Shown here: in pieces, positions 9,526 to 17,423 of the stretch
Numbering within the stretch: the stretch's first letter is position 1
Layout of the letters: every line of letters starts with the position of its first letter
Assembly: GCA_013791775.1 (NCBI GenBank)
Contig: VMTE01000012.1
Location: 62,001 to 126,000, forward strand
DNA from: Hyphomonas sp.
GTDB lineage: Bacteria; Pseudomonadota; Alphaproteobacteria; Caulobacterales; Hyphomonadaceae
Reading direction: 5' to 3'
DNA length: 64,000 nt
The notes under the pieces: generated by a model
The model's input: only the letters and a program-made list of their open reading frames with translations
Databases searched by the model: none
What the model was told of the DNA's origin: nothing
Program-made: the position numbers and the translations under genes

Positions 9526-10578
9526 ATGACCATGAAAGTTCTTTTTACCGGCGCCGACGGCTACATTGGTACGCTGCTGGGCCCCTACCTGCTGCAACGC
9601 GGCATTGAAGCCGTCGGCCTGGACACGGGCTTCTACCGCTCCGGCTGGCTTTACCCAACCAACGTGCCGCGTCCGATGATCATCTCCAAGGACATCCGCT
9701 CGGTCACCGCTGATGACCTCAAGGGCTTCGACGCCATCGCCCACCTTGCTGAGCTGTCGAACGATCCGCTCGGCCAGCAGGACCCTGGCCTGACCCACGA
9801 GATCAACCATGGCGGCTCCGTCCACCTGGCCAACCTCGCCCGCAAGGCCGGCATCAAGCGTTTCGTCTACATGTCGTCCTGCTCGGTCTACGGCGTCGGC
9901 AAGCCCGACCAGATCCTCGACGAAACCTCGGACGTGAACCCGCAGACCGCCTATGCCGAGTGCAAGGTAAAAGTCGAGAATGACCTGACCAAGATGGCTG
10001 GCGACGATTTCGAGCCCTGCTTCCTGCGTAACGCAACCGCCTACGGCGCCTCGCCGCGCCAGCGCTTCGACATCGTGCTCAACGATCTGTGCGGCCTCGC
10101 CTGGACGACCAAGGAGATCAAACTCCTGTCCGACGGAACCCCGTGGCGCCCGCTCGTCCATGCGCTCGACATGTGCCAGGCTGTCTATCTGTCGCTGACC
10201 GCTCCAGCTGATGCGATCCGCGGCCAGAAGTACAATGTCGGCTCGTCCGACCAGAACTACCGGGTCCGCGAGATCGCCGAGATCGTCGCGAAGGAATTCC
10301 CCGGCTGCACTCTGAGCATTGGCGAACAGGGCGGCGACAACCGATCCTACCGCGTCAACTTCGACAAGATCCAGAAGGTCCTGCCGACGTTCAAGTGCCA
10401 GTGGACGGCGCAACTAGGTGCCAAGCAGATGCGCAAGGTTTTCGAAAGCATCGACATGACGGAAGAGGATTTCCGCGCACCGCCCTACACTCGCCTGAAG
10501 ATGTTGACGAAGCTGCGCAAGGCGCATCTCCTCGACGACAAACTCTTCTGGAAAACGCCTGAACTCGCTACGGTCTGA
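9526..10578 (+). CDS. Extended SDR NAD-dependent sugar epimerase/dehydratase
   Basis: A 350-residue nucleotide-sugar modifying enzyme. The N-terminus KVLFTGADGYIG is the extended-SDR GxxGxxG, YMSSCSVYG holds the catalytic Ser region, and YAECKVKVE gives the Tyr/Lys pair. RNATAYGASPRQR replaces the usual substrate-loop sequence. It is first in a tight run with the SAF-domain oxidoreductase (5-nt gap) and an FAD oxidoreductase, so they probably act on one pathway. RfbF and RfbC homologues lie 3 kb away. The gene could supply the 4,6-dehydratase or a 4-epimerase step; sequence alone does not decide. ATG 9526 follows AGGGAG at longer than normal spacing; ATG 9532 is possible. Confidence 0.82.
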   Translation: MTMKVLFTGADGYIGTLLGPYLLQRGIEAVGLDTGFYRSGWLYPTNVPRPMIISKDIRSVTADDLKGFDAIAHLAELSNDPLGQQDPGLTHEINHGGSVHLANLARKAGIKRFVYMSSCSVYGVGKPDQILDETSDVNPQTAYAECKVKVENDLTKMAGDDFEPCFLRNATAYGASPRQRFDIVLNDLCGLAWTTKEIKLLSDGTPWRPLVHALDMCQAVYLSLTAPADAIRGQKYNVGSSDQNYRVREIAEIVAKEFPGCTLSIGEQGGDNRSYRVNFDKIQKVLPTFKCQWTAQLGAKQMRKVFESIDMTEEDFRAPPYTRLKMLTKLRKAHLLDDKLFWKTPELATV

Positions 10579-10583
10579 ATCAC

Positions 10584-11921
10584 ATGATCATCGTCGATAC
10601 CGCACTAAAAAAACGCGAAGCTGAAGGCCGGCCCATCAAGGTCGGTATGATCGGCGCCGGTTTCATGGCTTCGGGCATTGCCCTCCAGATCGCCAAATCC
10701 GTACCCGGAATGGTTCTCTGCGGCATCGCCGCTCGCCAGCCGCAGCGCGGTATCGACGCCTTCGAGGCCAGCCGCACGGGTGAAACCGTCGTGCTGGCGG
10801 AGACGGCCGCGGAAATCTCGGCCGCGATCAAGGCAGGCCAGCCCGTCGTCACGACAGACCCCGGCGCCCTCGCCCGCGCGGAAGGCCTCGACGCCATCAT
10901 CGAAGCCACCGGCTCGATGGACTACGCGCTCGACGCCGTTGAAGGCGCGCTCGAAACCGCCAAGCACGTCATCCTGATGAATGCCGAACTCGACGGCACA
11001 GTCGGCCCGCTCCTCAAGGTCAAGGCCGACAAGGCCGGCGTCGTCATAACCAACGTCGATGGCGACCAGCCCGGCGTGCAGATGAACCTCTTCCGCTTCG
11101 TCCAGTCCATTGGCGTGAAGCCGGTGCTCTGCGGCAACATCAAGGGCCTGCAGGACGAATACCGGACCCCGGACACCCAACGCGGCTTTGCCGAGAAGTG
11201 GGGTCAGAACGTCAACATGGTGACCTCCTTCGCGGACGGCACCAAGATCGCCTTCGAACAGGCCATCGTCGCCAACGGTACCGGCATGGGCGTTGCGAAA
11301 CGCGGCATGATCGGTCCCGACCCGACGAACAAGAACCCCACCCTGCCGCTGCGCCCACTCGAAGACTTTGTCGAGATGCTGGCCCCGCACATCGACCCCA
11401 AGGGTCCCGGAATCGTCGACTTCGTCGTCGGCGCCCGCCCCGGACCTGGTGTGTTTGTGCTGGGTACGCACGACGACCCGCGCCAGGCCCACTATCTGAA
11501 CCTCTACAAGCTCGGACAAGGCCCCTACTATCTCTTCTACACGCCCTACCACCTCTGCCATTTTGAAGTACCGCTCACTGTCGCCCGCGCCGTGCTGTTT
11601 CAGGACGCCGCGCTGACACCACTTGGCGCGCCCACGGTAGGCGTGATCGCCCTCGCCAAGCGCGACCTGAAAGCCGGCCAGACGCTCGATGGCATCGGCG
11701 GTTTCGACACCTACGGCCAGGCCGAGAATGCCCCCGTCGTCCACAAGGACCGCCTCCTGCCCATGGGCCTCGCCGAAGGCTGTACGGTGAAGCGCGACAT
11801 CGCCAAGGACAGTGTGCTGACCTTCGACGACGTCACCATTCCCGCCGGCCGCAAGATCGACGCCTATTATGCCGAGATGGAGCGCCATTTCGGTCTCGTT
11901 CCGGCAAAAGAAACCGTCTGA
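10584..11921 (+). CDS. NAD(P)-dependent oxidoreductase with C-terminal SAF domain
   Basis: A 445-residue protein with an N-terminal Rossmann fold (KVGMIGAGFMASGIALQI) related to homoserine-dehydrogenase-like oxidoreductases, a middle domain with EATGSMDYAL and MNAELDGTVGPLL segments, and a C-terminal SAF domain (about residues 355-430, beginning VGVIALAKRDLKAGQTLDGI). SAF domains also occur in sialic-acid synthase and antifreeze-like proteins. Proteins of this architecture turn up in surface-polysaccharide clusters, and the tight spacing to the SDR gene suggests a shared sugar pathway. The reaction is unknown to me. The start has little room: ATG lies 5 nt after the preceding stop, implying translational coupling. 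Confidence 0.8.
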   Translation: MIIVDTALKKREAEGRPIKVGMIGAGFMASGIALQIAKSVPGMVLCGIAARQPQRGIDAFEASRTGETVVLAETAAEISAAIKAGQPVVTTDPGALARAEGLDAIIEATGSMDYALDAVEGALETAKHVILMNAELDGTVGPLLKVKADKAGVVITNVDGDQPGVQMNLFRFVQSIGVKPVLCGNIKGLQDEYRTPDTQRGFAEKWGQNVNMVTSFADGTKIAFEQAIVANGTGMGVAKRGMIGPDPTNKNPTLPLRPLEDFVEMLAPHIDPKGPGIVDFVVGARPGPGVFVLGTHDDPRQAHYLNLYKLGQGPYYLFYTPYHLCHFEVPLTVARAVLFQDAALTPLGAPTVGVIALAKRDLKAGQTLDGIGGFDTYGQAENAPVVHKDRLLPMGLAEGCTVKRDIAKDSVLTFDDVTIPAGRKIDAYYAEMERHFGLVPAKETV

Positions 11922-11945
11922 TCCCGGACGGGCAAAGGTGAGGCC

Positions 11946-13067
11946 ATGACCGAAGTCGATACCGTCGTCATCGGCGCCGGCGCGGTCGGCCTCGCCTGCG
12001 CCGCCGCCCTTGCTCGCGCTGGCCATGACGTCCTCGTCCTCGAAGCGGCAAATGCCATCGGCACGGGCACGTCCTCGCGCAACAGCGAAGTCGTCCATGC
12101 CGGGCTCTATTATCCGACGGGGAGCCTGCGCCACCAGTTCTGCGTCGATGGCCGCCGCCGCCTCTATGCCTGGATGGAGTCGCACGGCGTCGCCCATCGC
12201 AAGACCGGCAAACTGATCGTCGCCACGTCCGACGCCCAGATTGCCAAGATGGAAGGCCTCCACGCCCAGGGCGAGCGCAACGGCGTCGAGGGCCTCTCCT
12301 TCCTCTCCGGCGCCGAAGCGATGGCGATGGAACCACACCTGTCCTGCAAGGCCGCCGTGCTCTCCGCCGAAACCGGCATCCTCGACAGCCACGGCTACAT
12401 GCTCTCGCTGCAGGGCGAACTCGAAGACCATGGCGGCGCCATCGCGTTCAACACGCCGGTCACCTCCTCTCAAATCCTGCCGGATGGCCGTTTCCGTATC
12501 GAGGCCGGCGGCGCCGAGCCGATGACGCTGGTCGCGCGCCAGGTCGTCAACAGCGCCGGTCTCTACGCCGTGCGCACCGCGCGCGCGATGGCCGGTTACG
12601 ACCCGGCCCTGCTGCCGCCCTTCACGCTCGCCAAGGGCAACTATTTCAGCTGCACTGTCCGCTCGCCCTTCCAGCGCCTGATCTATCCCGCGCCCGTGGA
12701 TGGCGGCCTCGGCGTCCATGTCACGCTCGACCTCGGCGGCCAGATGCGCTTCGGCCCGGACGTGGAATGGCTGAACACGGATGATCCGGACACGATTGAT
12801 TACCGGGTCGATATCCGCCGCGCCGACAGCTTCTATGCCGCCATCCGCTGCTACTGGCCGGACCTTCCGGACGGTTCGATCACGACAGCCTATTCCGGCT
12901 GCCGCCCGAAGATCTCGCTGCAGGGCCAGCCCGCTGCCGACTTCCAGCTCGACGGCCCTGCCCGCCACGGCCATGCCGGCCTCGTCCACTTCTTCGGCAT
13001 CGAATCCCCCGGCCTCACGAGTTCGCTCGCGATTGCCGAGGCCACTGTAGAAGCATTGAAGGGCTGA
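11946..13067 (+). CDS. FAD-dependent oxidoreductase of the L-2-hydroxyglutarate oxidase family
   Basis: A DAO-type flavoprotein of 373 residues. VDTVVIGAGAVGLACAAALA binds FAD, SSRNSEVVHAGLYYP is the conserved active-site stretch shared with LhgO/L2HGDH enzymes, and FFGIESPGLTSSLAIAEA closes the FAD site. Family members oxidise L-2-hydroxyglutarate or similar 2-hydroxy acids. Co-orientation and the 24-nt gap to the SAF oxidoreductase suggest they are co-transcribed, so a sugar-acid substrate is possible here. AGGTGAGG precedes the ATG. The specific substrate is inference. Confidence 0.83.
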   Translation: MTEVDTVVIGAGAVGLACAAALARAGHDVLVLEAANAIGTGTSSRNSEVVHAGLYYPTGSLRHQFCVDGRRRLYAWMESHGVAHRKTGKLIVATSDAQIAKMEGLHAQGERNGVEGLSFLSGAEAMAMEPHLSCKAAVLSAETGILDSHGYMLSLQGELEDHGGAIAFNTPVTSSQILPDGRFRIEAGGAEPMTLVARQVVNSAGLYAVRTARAMAGYDPALLPPFTLAKGNYFSCTVRSPFQRLIYPAPVDGGLGVHVTLDLGGQMRFGPDVEWLNTDDPDTIDYRVDIRRADSFYAAIRCYWPDLPDGSITTAYSGCRPKISLQGQPAADFQLDGPARHGHAGLVHFFGIESPGLTSSLAIAEATVEALKG

Positions 13068-13144
13068 TTCACAAACCACACCCGATGTGAAGCCGAATAT
13101 GTCAAGCTCCACACAGGTTGGATCTTCAGGCCGCTCGCGCAGAT

Positions 13145-13855
13145 CTAGTTCTGAGTCTGCAGATCCGGGTGCCAGTTCCAAACGGCCTGTGTGCCTGTTT
13201 TTTCCGGCAAGTAGAGCCCGTCAATCTTATCGGGCCGCACATATTTGACCATGAAGTCGAATGCGCCCCGGTGCTCAACGCGCCACACAGCCCCCTCGAC
13301 CGGATCGACCGCGCCATGACCACTGACTTCAACAGATTGAAGGGCATCCGCTACCGATAATGACGGACCATCGCTCAGTACACGTGCAGTCATGAGATCG
13401 CACAGTCTGGCCGTTTCCAAGAACTGGTCCCACGGGTGGCGCTGCGGGCCGGCCATGAGGTCAAAGGCCACAAAGGGCTCGTGCGGCAATTGATATCTGG
13501 TGCCGTGTGCCTGCACCAGCCACTCTCCGCAAAACCGCTCGCCGTCAGATAGCGCCGCCCTGAAGCGTTCCGCTTGTGCATCGACCCAGCGTGCGAACAT
13601 CAGATGCTGCTCATACTGAGAGGTGGATGCCAAATACCCGGATCTTACGAGCGCAAGAATTTCATCCCCGACCCGTGCGACGGCGACGTTCGTTCCATCC
13701 AGTTTTTCAGTTACGATAATCCGGTCATGCTTGCCACGCCTCTTGACCGTGGCGATCGCAGACTGACCCGCATGGCAATGATGGTCCGCCGGCCCCATGC
13801 GACTTTCGGGCAAATGGGGAATGCTACCATAAGATTTTAGACCGAGTGGCTTCAT
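13145..13855 (-). CDS. RNA ligase family protein (Rnl2-like nucleotidyltransferase domain)
   Basis: A 236-residue protein with the covalent nucleotidyltransferase signature of ATP-dependent RNA ligases. EKLDGTN is motif I, with Lys51 the predicted AMP-accepting residue; FCGEWL fits motif III, VEGAVWR motif IV, and MVKYVR motif V. The N-terminus SYGSIPHLPESRMG is typical of a bacterial stand-alone group. It is short compared with phage T4 Rnl2 (about 334 residues) and has no obvious C-terminal partner domain. No RtcB, Hen1, Pnkp or RNA-repair gene is nearby; neighbours are sugar genes. It is convergent with the FAD oxidoreductase. Sealing of nicked RNA is the family activity; the cellular target is unknown. 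Confidence 0.83.
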   Translation of the reverse strand: MKPLGLKSYGSIPHLPESRMGPADHHCHAGQSAIATVKRRGKHDRIIVTEKLDGTNVAVARVGDEILALVRSGYLASTSQYEQHLMFARWVDAQAERFRAALSDGERFCGEWLVQAHGTRYQLPHEPFVAFDLMAGPQRHPWDQFLETARLCDLMTARVLSDGPSLSVADALQSVEVSGHGAVDPVEGAVWRVEHRGAFDFMVKYVRPDKIDGLYLPEKTGTQAVWNWHPDLQTQN

Positions 13856-13944
13856 GCGCGCTCTGATAGCACATTTTCGCTCACGTCAAACCCGAAGTTG
13901 GCCCCGCAGTGAAGCTTGCCACACACGCACCGGAATGCGACGGA

Positions 13945-13976
13945 ACAAAAAAAGCCCGCCTCGAAAGGCGGGCTTT
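13945..13976 (-). terminator. Rho-independent terminator of the rfbF-rfbC operon
   Basis: A perfect 11-bp stem, AAAGCCCGCCT (13951-13961) with AGGCGGGCTTT (13966-13976), closes a 4-nt loop. On the reverse strand it is followed by a T-rich run. It lies 22 nt past the rfbC stop codon. Confidence 0.92.
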
Positions 13977-13998
13977 CGCGTCGTTGTCCCCGACACGC

Positions 13999-14529
13999 TT
14001 AGCCTGCAAAATCCGGCCAGGTCTTGTCCTTGTCCGACATGTCGGTCGGCTCCAGCGGCCAGGTGATACCGAACGCCGGATCGTTCCAGCGCACGCCGCC
14101 CTCGGCAGACGGCGTGTACTTCGCCGTCACCAGATAGGTCACTTCCACATGATCGCTGACCGTCTGGAAGCCGTGGCCAAAGCCCTTCGGCACCAGCAGC
14201 TGGCGCTTGTTTTCGTCGTTCAGCTCGAACGCTTCCCATTTCTTGTAGGTCGGCGAGTCCGGACGCAGGTCGATGATGATATCCACGATGGCGCCGCGCA
14301 GGCAACGGATCAGCTTGTCCTCGCCATGCGGCGCGCGCTGGAAGTGCATGCCACGCAGCGTGCCCTTGTTGGCCGAATAGGACGTGTTCTGCTGCACGAA
14401 CTCGGTCGGCAGGCCATTGGCCGCAAACTCATCGACGCAGAACGTGCGCGCAAAGAAGCCGCGATCATCGCCCCGGCGTTCAAGGTCGATCAGCATCGCA
14501 TCCTTGAGGGTGGTTTGATGGAATTTCAT
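13999..14529 (-). CDS. rfbC: dTDP-4-dehydrorhamnose 3,5-epimerase family protein
   Basis: A cupin-fold epimerase of 176 residues that inverts C3 and/or C5 of a 4-keto-6-deoxy nucleotide sugar. Seen are the start HQTTLKDAMLIDLERRGDDRG, catalytic His in LRGMHFQ, the phosphate-binding EDKLIRCLRG, and LLVPKGFGHGF. Length matches RfbC/RmlC. It lies 4 nt downstream of the cytidylyltransferase gene, so its true substrate may be a CDP- rather than a dTDP-linked sugar. RmlA, RmlB and RmlD are absent from the window. Confidence 0.88.
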   Translation of the reverse strand: MKFHQTTLKDAMLIDLERRGDDRGFFARTFCVDEFAANGLPTEFVQQNTSYSANKGTLRGMHFQRAPHGEDKLIRCLRGAIVDIIIDLRPDSPTYKKWEAFELNDENKRQLLVPKGFGHGFQTVSDHVEVTYLVTAKYTPSAEGGVRWNDPAFGITWPLEPTDMSDKDKTWPDFAG

Positions 14530-14533
14530 CGGA

Positions 14534-15310
14534 TCACTTCCCCTGTTTCAGCCAGGGCGCGCCCTTGGCGTAGATCGCTTCAAGCACCTGCCGGTCGCGG
14601 ACGGTATCCATCGCCTGCCAGAACCCGTGGTGACGGTAGGCCGCCAGCTGGCCGGCATCGACGAGGCGGTTCATCGGCTCCTGTTCCCAGACGGTCGCGT
14701 CACCGTCCACAAGGTCGATCACATCCGGCTCGCACACGAAGAATCCGCCATTGATCAGGCCCACGTCCACCGAATCCTTCTCACGGAAGGACTGCACGAT
14801 CGGCTCGTCCGGGGCGAGGCCCATGACGCCGAAACGGCCCGGCGGCGTCACTGCTGTGACAGTCGCCTTGACGCCGGAAGCCTTATGGAAAGCGACCAGC
14901 GCGGTGATGTCCACGTCGGAAACGCCGTCGCCATAGGTCAGGCAGAAGGTTTCGTTGCCGATGATGTCCTTGGCGCGTTTCAAGCGGCCGCCGGTCATCG
15001 TGTCGTTGCCCGTGTCCAGCACGGTCACTTTCCACGGCAGCGGCTTGTTGTGCGTCCAGGTCAGCTCGCCATTGCTCAGGTCAACGGTGAAGTCGCCGGT
15101 GCGGCGGGTATAGTTAAGGAAATAATCCTTGATGAACTCGACCTTGTAGCCGCCCAGCACCACGAACTCGGTGATGCCGTGTGCCGCGTACATTTCCATG
15201 ATGTGGTGAAGGATCGGACGACCGCCAACTTCCACCATAGGCTTCGGCCGCAGGGCCGTTTCTTCGCTCAGGCGCGTTCCAAACCCACCTGCAAAAAATA
15301 CTGCTTTCAC
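14534..15310 (-). CDS. rfbF: Glucose-1-phosphate cytidylyltransferase
   Basis: Makes CDP-glucose from CTP and glucose-1-phosphate, the entry to CDP-linked deoxysugars. The 258-residue protein begins KAVFFAGGFGTRLSEET with the nucleotidyltransferase signature GGxGTRL and continues RPKPMVEVGGRPILHHIM, LTYGDGVSDVD (metal-binding Asp) and INGGFFVCEP. I choose the GTG start at 15310: GGAG stands 6 nt upstream and the protein then begins exactly where RfbF proteins do; ATG 15322 is an alternative. CDP-glucose 4,6-dehydratase (RfbG) is not seen, unless the SDR at 9526 fills that step. Confidence 0.92.
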   Translation of the reverse strand: MKAVFFAGGFGTRLSEETALRPKPMVEVGGRPILHHIMEMYAAHGITEFVVLGGYKVEFIKDYFLNYTRRTGDFTVDLSNGELTWTHNKPLPWKVTVLDTGNDTMTGGRLKRAKDIIGNETFCLTYGDGVSDVDITALVAFHKASGVKATVTAVTPPGRFGVMGLAPDEPIVQSFREKDSVDVGLINGGFFVCEPDVIDLVDGDATVWEQEPMNRLVDAGQLAAYRHHGFWQAMDTVRDRQVLEAIYAKGAPWLKQGK

Positions 15311-15386
15311 GCGCTTCTCCATCCCGTGCACACATGCCGTGCCGGATCGGGAAACCCGGCACTATCCCGCCAATCCGCTGCATCGG

Positions 15387-16022
15387 CTATGCCAGCGCCA
15401 GCAACCGCCTCGCAATGTCCTCGATCCGGGCCCAGTTGCTGGCGGCGATGTCAGCCTGGCTGGCAATCCACGAGCCGCCGAGTGCGAACACATTCGGCAA
15501 TTGGAGGTAGGTCTTGACCTCGTCCTCACTGATCCCGCCGGTCGGCATGAATTTCAGGTGCGGCAGCGGTCCCGCCAGCGCCTTCAGGGCCGGCGCGCCG
15601 CCCGCAATCGAAGCCGGAAACAGCTTGAGCCGCGCGAACCCTTCCTCGTGCCGGGCCATCGCTTCACTGGCAGTGGCAATGCCCGGGATCATCAGAGTTT
15701 CACGGCCTTTCAGCGCCGCCCGAAGACCCGGCGACATGCCAGGCGAGACAAGGAACTCCGCGCCGGCGGCCAGGGCGGCGTCCGCATCCTGCCCGGTCAA
15801 CACTGTGCCTGCACCCACGAGAAGCTCAGGCGCTTCGGCCTTCATGGCGGCAATGGCGGCAAGCCCTGCCGGGGTCCGCAGCGTCACTTCGGCAATCGTG
15901 ATCCCAGCCCGCACCAGCGCCTTCGCCAGCGGTGCAGCCTGCCGGGCATCCCCCACGACGATGACCGGAACAACCGGTGCCTTGCGCGCGGCGGCGTCGA
16001 GTTTGTGGAGACTGTCTGACAT
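15387..16022 (-). CDS. eda: 2-dehydro-3-deoxy-phosphogluconate (KDPG) aldolase
   Basis: Splits KDPG into pyruvate and glyceraldehyde-3-phosphate, the last step of the Entner-Doudoroff pathway. The 211-residue TIM barrel shows VVPVIVV at the start, AEVTLRTPAG with the catalytic Glu, VGAGTVLTG, FLVSPGMSP, and LKLFPASIAGG containing the Schiff-base Lys, then FMPTGGISEDE. All expected residues are present. Other ED genes (edd, zwf, pgl) are not in the window. It is separated from rfbF by 76 bp and probably transcribed alone. Confidence 0.93.
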   Translation of the reverse strand: MSDSLHKLDAAARKAPVVPVIVVGDARQAAPLAKALVRAGITIAEVTLRTPAGLAAIAAMKAEAPELLVGAGTVLTGQDADAALAAGAEFLVSPGMSPGLRAALKGRETLMIPGIATASEAMARHEEGFARLKLFPASIAGGAPALKALAGPLPHLKFMPTGGISEDEVKTYLQLPNVFALGGSWIASQADIAASNWARIEDIARRLLALA

Positions 16023-16140
16023 GCGCGGATCCCGCTGGCCATTGAACGCGATACGTCCCGGCTTGACCGGACGTCAACGTTGTAGTGGCGCGGCTCGCCG
16101 TGAAAAACAAGCGCCCCGGCCCGTCAAATGACACTCGGTG

Positions 16141-16761
16141 TCAGGCTGCTTCTGCCGGCCGTGTCACAGACCGGTCGAGCACACCGGGCTCGTCCCATCT
16201 GCCTTCCGGCCGGATGATCTGAAGCGGGTCGGCCCGGATCGTCAGCGCCTCGGGGTGCGGCGCGATGGGAATCTCCATCTCGCAATAGTCGAATCCGGAA
16301 AAGGCAAAATGCGCCCGCCCGGTCACCAGCCGGCAGCGGAACACCCGGCTCCAGACCGGCCAGAGCCGGGACTGGATCTGCGCGAGCGCCACCCGGTACC
16401 CCTTGCGCGAAATCACCTCGCAGGTTTCCGCCATCAGCACACGCAGCGCCGGCGTGCCACGAAAGGCTGGCAGGATGGTCGAGCGTTCGATCTTGGCGAA
16501 GCCAGCGAACCACCGCACCCGGCAGGTACCAGCGGGACGGTTACCCGCTTTCACCAGGAAATGTGTGCAGGAGAAGTCATTGCCGTCATACTCCTCGTCA
16601 TAGGGGCAATCCTGCTCGGCAAGGTAAACCGCTGCGCGCAGCGCCATCGCCTGCTGGTATTCCTCCAGGTTGCACACTGGACCGGCCGAAAAGGCCTCCA
16701 GCATCGCCGGCTCCAGCGGGCGGGTCAGCGACAGTTCGCCAAAGTCCGGCCGCGCGGTCAT
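16141..16761 (-). CDS. GNAT-fold acyltransferase-like protein (LuxI/FeeM-like features)
   Basis: A 206-residue protein with features of the GNAT superfamily, more specifically of acyl-homoserine-lactone/N-acyl-amino-acid synthases. It has an N-terminal LRAAVYLAEQ stretch followed by an acidic patch (YDEEYDGNDF), a T-H-F-L-V strand, CRVRWFAGFAKIERSTILP, a PAFRGTPALRVLM acetyl-CoA-site-like segment, and ISRKGYRVALAQIQ. Its ATG overlaps the stop of the gene before it (ATGA), so the two are translationally coupled. No LuxR receptor is adjacent. The ligand is unknown; an ordinary acetyltransferase is the alternative. Confidence 0.6.
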   Translation of the reverse strand: MTARPDFGELSLTRPLEPAMLEAFSAGPVCNLEEYQQAMALRAAVYLAEQDCPYDEEYDGNDFSCTHFLVKAGNRPAGTCRVRWFAGFAKIERSTILPAFRGTPALRVLMAETCEVISRKGYRVALAQIQSRLWPVWSRVFRCRLVTGRAHFAFSGFDYCEMEIPIAPHPEALTIRADPLQIIRPEGRWDEPGVLDRSVTRPAEAA

Positions 16762-17321
16762 GCGGCCCGTTCCCGTTGCACCGGCAGCGGATCCTGTCCC
16801 CACAGGTCCGGCATGCCGCCTTCGATGGCGCGGAAGCCCAGCGAAGCCATCGAGCGCTTACCGTCCTCCGTCGCGCCGCGCGCGAAACAGGGCACGGGCG
16901 CGAAGAACTCCACCCGCGTGACGCCGGCCGCCATCATCACGGCGCGGCGCGCGTCTTTGGTGATGCCGGCATAGACGCCGATATAGACCCCGCCGCAAAG
17001 CTCGCCCTCGCAGGCGAGATGGTTCAGTGCTGGCCAGGCCGGCCTGAAGCTGCCATCGCGCACCGCCGCGACGCCTTCGGCGCTGAGCGGCACGGTAATG
17101 AAGACGCCCTCGACCGGATCCCCGGTCACCCAGCCCGCCATTCCGGTCAGCCCGTCGATCCAGCTGATCGACTCGGGGGTCGCCATGGCTTGGCCGGTCA
17201 GGTGCTCGGCCAAAGTGAGGCCGGACTGCAACTCATCAAAGCTCGCCCGCCGGAAACCAAACTCCCCGGCGCGGCGTATCAGGCTTCGATAGTCTATCAG
17301 GATAGCGGGCATGACGGGCAT
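16758..17321 (-). CDS. Conserved-looking protein of unknown function coupled to a GNAT-like gene
   Basis: I do not recognise this 187-residue protein. It starts PAILIDYRSLIRRAGEFGFRR, has no signal peptide or membrane helix, and contains GWVTGDPVEGVFITVPL and a Cys/Gly-rich CEGELCGGVYIGVY stretch, followed by VEFFAPVPCF. ATG 17321 is favoured by GGAG 7 nt upstream. The stop overlaps the start of the GNAT-like gene, so the two products are probably made in fixed ratio and may work together. A role as partner or regulator of the acyltransferase is inference. Confidence 0.62.
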   Translation of the reverse strand: MPVMPAILIDYRSLIRRAGEFGFRRASFDELQSGLTLAEHLTGQAMATPESISWIDGLTGMAGWVTGDPVEGVFITVPLSAEGVAAVRDGSFRPAWPALNHLACEGELCGGVYIGVYAGITKDARRAVMMAAGVTRVEFFAPVPCFARGATEDGKRSMASLGFRAIEGGMPDLWGQDPLPVQRERAA

Positions 17322-17423
17322 GACGGGTCTCCGAAGGTACACCTCAAGTGTGCATTTCCCCGGAACCTTCTCACACGTTCTGCTTGTTTTCAATACTTTA
17401 TTCGCGGACTGGTTGTGTTTGTG

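Noticed and set aside
9439-10413. 324-codon reverse frame opposite the SDR gene
   Set aside because: Shadow of the forward SDR gene, which has all family motifs; composition is Val/Gly/Asp/Arg-rich as typical of antisense frames in GC-rich DNA.
10605-13181. 858-codon reverse frame spanning the SAF and FAD oxidoreductase genes
   Set aside because: It crosses two clear forward genes and has no protein-family motif; length is a GC-content artefact.
17340-17400. GGAAC ... CGTT pair resembling an EcfG promoter
   Set aside because: The spacing is only 9 bp, far from the 16-17 bp needed, and its direction does not fit a gene start.
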